Shown here piece after piece: positions 60,936 through 64,000 of a stretch of 64,000 bases of DNA. Position 1 is the stretch's first letter, and each line of letters starts with the position of its first letter. The stretch is taken from NCBI GenBank assembly GCA_015075405.1, contig JABTUK010000001.1, positions 1,178,001-1,242,000 on the forward strand, read 5' to 3'. The notes beneath the pieces were generated by a model that was given only the letters and a program-made list of their open reading frames with translations, ran no database searches and was not told where the DNA came from. The stretch comes from Anaerolineales bacterium. GTDB lineage: Bacteria; Chloroflexota; Anaerolineae; 4572-78; J111. Both the position numbers and the translations under genes were made by a program.

Positions 60936-61477
60936 AAAAATTGAAAAAACCAGCCAAAGGCCAGCCTGGCGACATTAGGCCACAGGCTGAAAACGAGGAA
61001 ACTGACCAGGGCCAGGGGCAGGCTGGTCAGCTTGTAGACAGCCCCCTGGTAGAATGAGGTTACGGCAAAAAAAGCGCTGAGGCACGACAGTCCCCCAACC
61101 AGGTACAAGATCACTCCTGTCCAGATAGAGCCGCCGCTGGCAAAGCTCTGCACCGACAGCGCGGCAAACGCCGCCCACCCGAATTGCAACAGGCAGCAGA
61201 CCGCCAGCGCCGAGCCGATATAGGCGTTGGCGCGATCGTAGATATTCATGCGGAAAAACTGCTGAAAGGTATGGAGCAGCACCGCCGTCACAAAAATAAC
61301 GATCCACAACAGGGCATATCCCTTAGCCATACTCCAGGCCAGCGCGAGCTTATCGAGCGGCCAGAGCAGCAGGGCGCTCAAGGCCAGGAACACCAGGTTC
61401 AGGGCCAGCGCCACCAGAAATTCAAACAGGTCTTTCTGATCGTCGTGAACTAACCATTGGATGAGCGCGTCCATCAA
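60932..61477 (-). CDS. membrane protein, unknown function
   Basis: A 181-residue integral membrane protein with about four or five hydrophobic segments (LVALALNLVFLALSALLLWP, ALLWIVIFVTAVLLHTFQ, AVCCLLQFGWAAFAAL, GVILYLVGGLSCLSAFFAV). The end PNVARLAFGWFFQFF is also hydrophobic. I recognise no family (a Yip1-like fold is conceivable). Its stop overlaps the start of the BrnA-like gene. Confidence 0.6.
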   Translation of the reverse strand: MMDALIQWLVHDDQKDLFEFLVALALNLVFLALSALLLWPLDKLALAWSMAKGYALLWIVIFVTAVLLHTFQQFFRMNIYDRANAYIGSALAVCCLLQFGWAAFAALSVQSFASGGSIWTGVILYLVGGLSCLSAFFAVTSFYQGAVYKLTSLPLALVSFLVFSLWPNVARLAFGWFFQFF

Positions 61478-61510
61478 GATGACCTTTTCCGATTAGTCCT
61501 AATCGGTAAC

Positions 61511-61588
61511 TATGGGAAGATTGGAAGGCTGGTGGGTTGGATAGACAGACTATAACCAGCCTTCCAATCCTCCAACCTTCCAACCTCA
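61511..61588. repeat. GGAAGATTGGAAGGCTGG word hairpin
   Basis: GGAAGATTGGAAGGCTGGTGG faces CCAGCCTTCCAATCCTCCAACC, in the gap between the membrane protein and the DinB gene. Related to words at 8441 and 20755. Confidence 0.75.
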
Positions 61589-61636
61589 TTACTGTATTTG
61601 GTTATCAAACTTCATAAGAAGTACGGGGCAGGGTGT

Positions 61637-62089
61637 TTACTTTTGCTCCCACATCTGGCGAGTCATCTGCATCTGGCCCAGGTGGGTGGCAATGTGCTGT
61701 AGGCTGTGGAATAAGGCCCAGGCGACGGTAATTTCACCCCGGTCTCCGGCCAGGCGACGAGTTTCCAGGTCGGCCATGGTTAATTGTTTGAGGGTGGCCC
61801 GGCTGTGAGCCAGGGACGCCTCCAGACCGGCCAGAAGCGCAGTTCCATCTACCTTTTCCGTCCGAAATTCAGCCGGCCGATCGCGGTGGGCCGGGTCGCC
61901 GCCGGCGATTTCGCCCACCCAGTACCGCTCCGAGCCGGTTACGTGAGCCGCCAGCACCGCCAGCGAGTTCATCTCCGGTCCCGGCGGAACCCAATCCAGC
62001 CCTTCTTGGGGTACACCTTCCAGCACGCTGCGCAGGTCGGCGTGAAGTCTTTCCAAACAGGTCAAATATGCTTCAAATAACGGCAACAT
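61637..62089 (-). CDS. DinB-family protein
   Basis: A 150-residue DinB-like four-helix protein of the metal-binding hydrolase superfamily. I start at 62089 (MLPLFEAYLTCLERL) because AAGGAGGACC directly precedes it. Candidate metal ligands are His in LAAHVTGSERYWVGE and in LFHSLQHIATHLGQMQMTRQ. These proteins often act as thiol S-transferases or remain uncharacterised. Upstream DNA is repeat (GGGGACCGGGGACGGGAGACCGG words at 62110-62205). Confidence 0.85.
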   Translation of the reverse strand: MLPLFEAYLTCLERLHADLRSVLEGVPQEGLDWVPPGPEMNSLAVLAAHVTGSERYWVGEIAGGDPAHRDRPAEFRTEKVDGTALLAGLEASLAHSRATLKQLTMADLETRRLAGDRGEITVAWALFHSLQHIATHLGQMQMTRQMWEQK

Positions 62090-62255
62090 CGGTCCTCCTT
62101 TGTAAATACGACCGGGGACCGGGGACGGGAGACCGGCGACACCTGGCAAACAGCCGTCCCCCAGGGGGAGGCGAGGCGCTCTCTTCGGTCTCCGGTCTTC
62201 GGTCATCACCGGCAAAAGATTTTCATTCTCGGTGGCGTCCTCAGGTTCGTGCCCC

Positions 62256-62621
62256 CTATAAATTTACTTCGCTTTTAGGGTTATCTCGCCAACCGAAGGC
62301 GGCAAAGATAACCAGCCCCCAGGCTACTGCGCTCAAAATGGAATGAAATACGCCGCTGGCAGCTACAGCCGTGCCGATCTGGCCGGCTCCCCAGCCCTGC
62401 TGATAAAACCAGGGGATCAGCCCAACCGCGAAAAAAAGGCTGCTGATCAAGGCCACAAACTCGATTAGAATGGCGATGAGCAAAAACAGCGACACGCGGG
62501 GATACCGCTCCCAGCGGGTCACCACCAGAAACAAGCCGGCCAGCCAGACCAAGATGAGCGGCGATTGCCCCAGGCAGCTTGTGACTAAAGATAAAGAACT
62601 GGCTTGAAAATCGAGATCCAT
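62256..62621 (-). CDS. small membrane protein, unknown function
   Basis: A 121-residue protein with three hydrophobic helices. The start at 62621 (MDLDFQASSL) follows AGGAGGATTTCACC. Segments LILVWLAGLFLVVTRW, SLFLLIAILIEFVALISSLF and FHSILSAVAWGLVIFAAFGW would span the membrane. I recognise no family. It lies upstream of the DinB gene on the same strand. Confidence 0.65.
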   Translation of the reverse strand: MDLDFQASSLSLVTSCLGQSPLILVWLAGLFLVVTRWERYPRVSLFLLIAILIEFVALISSLFFAVGLIPWFYQQGWGAGQIGTAVAASGVFHSILSAVAWGLVIFAAFGWRDNPKSEVNL

Positions 62622-62639
62622 GGTGAAATCCTCCTGATG

Positions 62640-62693
62640 ACGCAGCACCCTTCGATACGGTTCGCTTCGCTCACCTACTCAGGGTGCTGCTTT
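62640..62693. repeat. palindromic repeat family B, half copy (inverted)
   Basis: GCAGCACCCTTCGATACGG...CACCTACTCAGGGTGCTGC, the reverse complement of the element at 59132. The pair brackets the 59.2-62.6 kb block. Confidence 0.75.
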
Positions 62694-62710
62694 CTGGCTT
62701 AGCTTAAATC

Positions 62711-64000
62711 TTATTCACGGTTAGCGGTAATCTGTCCCAATTCCCACCAATCCCCGACGGCCTGCCCCGCTTCATCCACCAACTGCATTTGTAGCTGATA
62801 CGTTCCTGCCGGAAAGTCCGCCGGAATCCACAGGGCGTGGTTATCCCGCACCCGTTCGCCGGCAATCCAGTTTGGCATCGGGTAGCGGCCAAAGGAAGGC
62901 CGGGTTGTTTCGACCAGGGCGGCTGTACCGTCGGCGGCCAGCAGCCGTAGGCTCACCTGGTAATCCGGCAGGGGAACCTCGACCGCCTCCCAAAACAGCG
63001 CCACCCGCAGGAAATCATTGCGCTGAAGCGTCTCACGTTCCGGCGTTGCGCCCAGGAAACAAGGAGGAAGGCGGAAGGATGAAGGATGAAGATTTGTTGT
63101 TTGCGGCTGGCAGTCTGATGGGGCCGGCCAGGTAACTGCTAATTCTGCCAAAGTGGGCGGGGGTGCCGGTCGAGTCACCGTTACCGGCAGGGCGACGACA
63201 TCGGCCCAACCCTCATCACCGCCCTCGCTGACTGGGAGTCTAACCCAGGTAGCCGGGTGATACAAACCGGCGGCCAGAAAATAATCTCCCGGCGGCGTTC
63301 CGGGTGGCACTCGAACCGCATGCCGGTCCTGGGCAAAACCCCATGTCTCCCAGCGGCTGGTGGGTAGGTTGCCGGGGTGCAGGTTATCCTGCCCGCCGTA
63401 AAGATGCTGCTGTTCGTCCACCAGCTGGGCCAGGGCGCTGTAGTTGACCGCCAGGGGTTGGCGAGCCTGCCAGTAGAGGGTCAGATCAAAGGTTTGGCCG
63501 GAGACGACTTCCGTTTGCGGCAGGTCATAGCCCAGCAGATTGACCTGCTGCCCAAAATTTACCCGGCGCGTCACCCCGGCTCCGGCCACATGTGTCCCGT
63601 CAAAGACTCGCTTGAGCGGGTTGTCAAAGCGGTCCAGGTAGAGGACTTTGGTCAGAAGCAGGATGAAGGCCAAGGCCAGCAAGGTTAGATAGAGGGGAGA
63701 TTGAATGGCAAATGGCGAATGGCGAATGGCGAGTCGTAAATCGTAAATCGTAAATCGTAAATCGCAAATCGTAAATCGTAAATCGTAAATCCCTTTAAGT
63801 CCCAACCCTGCGACGATGAACAAGGCTAACGTGGAAATAGTGTTGGCAACCCGTCGCACCGGCGTTTCGGTAAAAAAGAGGCGCAGGCGGTGCGGGCCGG
63901 CGGGGACAGTAACGCCGATCAAACCCCGTTCGGTGACAGGTCCCACAGGAGCCGGTTGACCCGCCACTGTCGCCTGCCAGCCGGGAAAATAGAAAGTGTG
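62711..64000 (-). CDS. large membrane protein, C-terminal part; 5' end outside the window
   Basis: The minus-strand frame is open to the window edge. The visible part begins HTFYFPGWQATVAGQPAPVG, a pattern ending the extracellular part of YfhO-like or PTPS-related membrane glycosyltransferase-type proteins in Chloroflexota. Two transmembrane helices follow (VANTISTLALFIVAGLG and LTLLALAFILLLTKVLY), then a large beta-rich domain. Between the helices lies a repeat-derived stretch (YDLRFTICDLRF, then RLAIRHSPFAIQ) encoded by GTAAATC words at about 63710-63791. Another word (GGATGAAGGATGAAG) is at 63078-63092. Confidence 0.7.
   Translation of the reverse strand, partial: HTFYFPGWQATVAGQPAPVGPVTERGLIGVTVPAGPHRLRLFFTETPVRRVANTISTLALFIVAGLGLKGIYDLRFTICDLRFTIYDLRLAIRHSPFAIQSPLYLTLLALAFILLLTKVLYLDRFDNPLKRVFDGTHVAGAGVTRRVNFGQQVNLLGYDLPQTEVVSGQTFDLTLYWQARQPLAVNYSALAQLVDEQQHLYGGQDNLHPGNLPTSRWETWGFAQDRHAVRVPPGTPPGDYFLAAGLYHPATWVRLPVSEGGDEGWADVVALPVTVTRPAPPPTLAELAVTWPAPSDCQPQTTNLHPSSFRLPPCFLGATPERETLQRNDFLRVALFWEAVEVPLPDYQVSLRLLAADGTAALVETTRPSFGRYPMPNWIAGERVRDNHALWIPADFPAGTYQLQMQLVDEAGQAVGDWWELGQITANRE
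63700..63793. repeat. GTAAATCGTAAATC and GGCGAATGGC words inside a coding region
   Basis: GGCAAATGGCGAATGGCGAATGG (63704) is followed by about seven CGTAAAT units. Both are in frame with the host membrane protein gene. Confidence 0.85.

Overview
The window looks like a chromosomal piece of an uncultured or environmental Chloroflexota bacterium (Anaerolineae-like). This is an inference from gene content: a NusG-L11-L1-L10-L7/L12 block, a guanylyltransferase/phosphomannomutase fusion, a Sec-type (clade II-like) nos cluster, SIMPL-domain proteins and a CarH-type light-regulated carotenoid cluster. Intergenic DNA is unusually rich in short 'word' repeats and hairpins.

Layout. 1-3.4 kb: nusG and ribosomal genes with an L10-type leader and attenuator. 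3.4-24 kb: housekeeping and accessory genes (sugar nucleotide synthesis, a split TPP decarboxylase, DNA glycosylase, exported TAP-type hydrolase, ATP-grasp ligase, a two-component system flanked by two SIMPL proteins, rpe, a repeat-broken deacetylase gene, a class III aminotransferase, a secreted metalloprotease). 24.2-39 kb: nitrous oxide respiration (Crp-type regulator, ferredoxin, NosZ, NosB-position membrane protein, NosD, NosF, NosY, NosL, a protoglobin-MoaD-like fusion, two cytochromes c), then a YwiC-like membrane protein, a FAD oxidase, a cupin and two tandem four-helix membrane proteins. 39-46 kb: phosphoribosyltransferase, epimerase, metallopeptidase, queA, a lipoprotein, mazEF and an intact insertion sequence with an 8-bp target duplication. 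46-56 kb: padR, crtB and a divergent light-response operon (CarH, SRPBCC, CrtI-like, DICT-like protein, photolyase, lycopene cyclase), a candidate selenoprotein and a hydrolase. 56-64 kb: PEP-synthase-like enzyme, SH3-domain protein, an orphan BrnA-like antitoxin, DinB, and a truncated large membrane protein.

Strongest observations. (1) An in-frame TGA replaces the first Cys of the CxxC motif in a SelL/Prx-like gene (selenocysteine candidate). (2) Two promoters, upstream of the ferredoxin-nosZ unit and of the ywiC-like gene, carry a TGTGA-N6-TCRC(A/T) operator at identical spacing (about -41.5), matching the RExVGR recognition helix of the adjacent Crp-family regulator. (3) A protoglobin-MoaD-like fusion lies inside the nos operon. 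(4) At least a dozen short word-repeat families build intergenic hairpins and have also entered about ten coding regions, mostly in frame. (5) An IS separates mazEF from a near-consensus promoter. (6) A candidate small RNA has its own terminator and a C/U-rich anti-Shine-Dalgarno segment.

All functions are read from sequence motifs without database searches.
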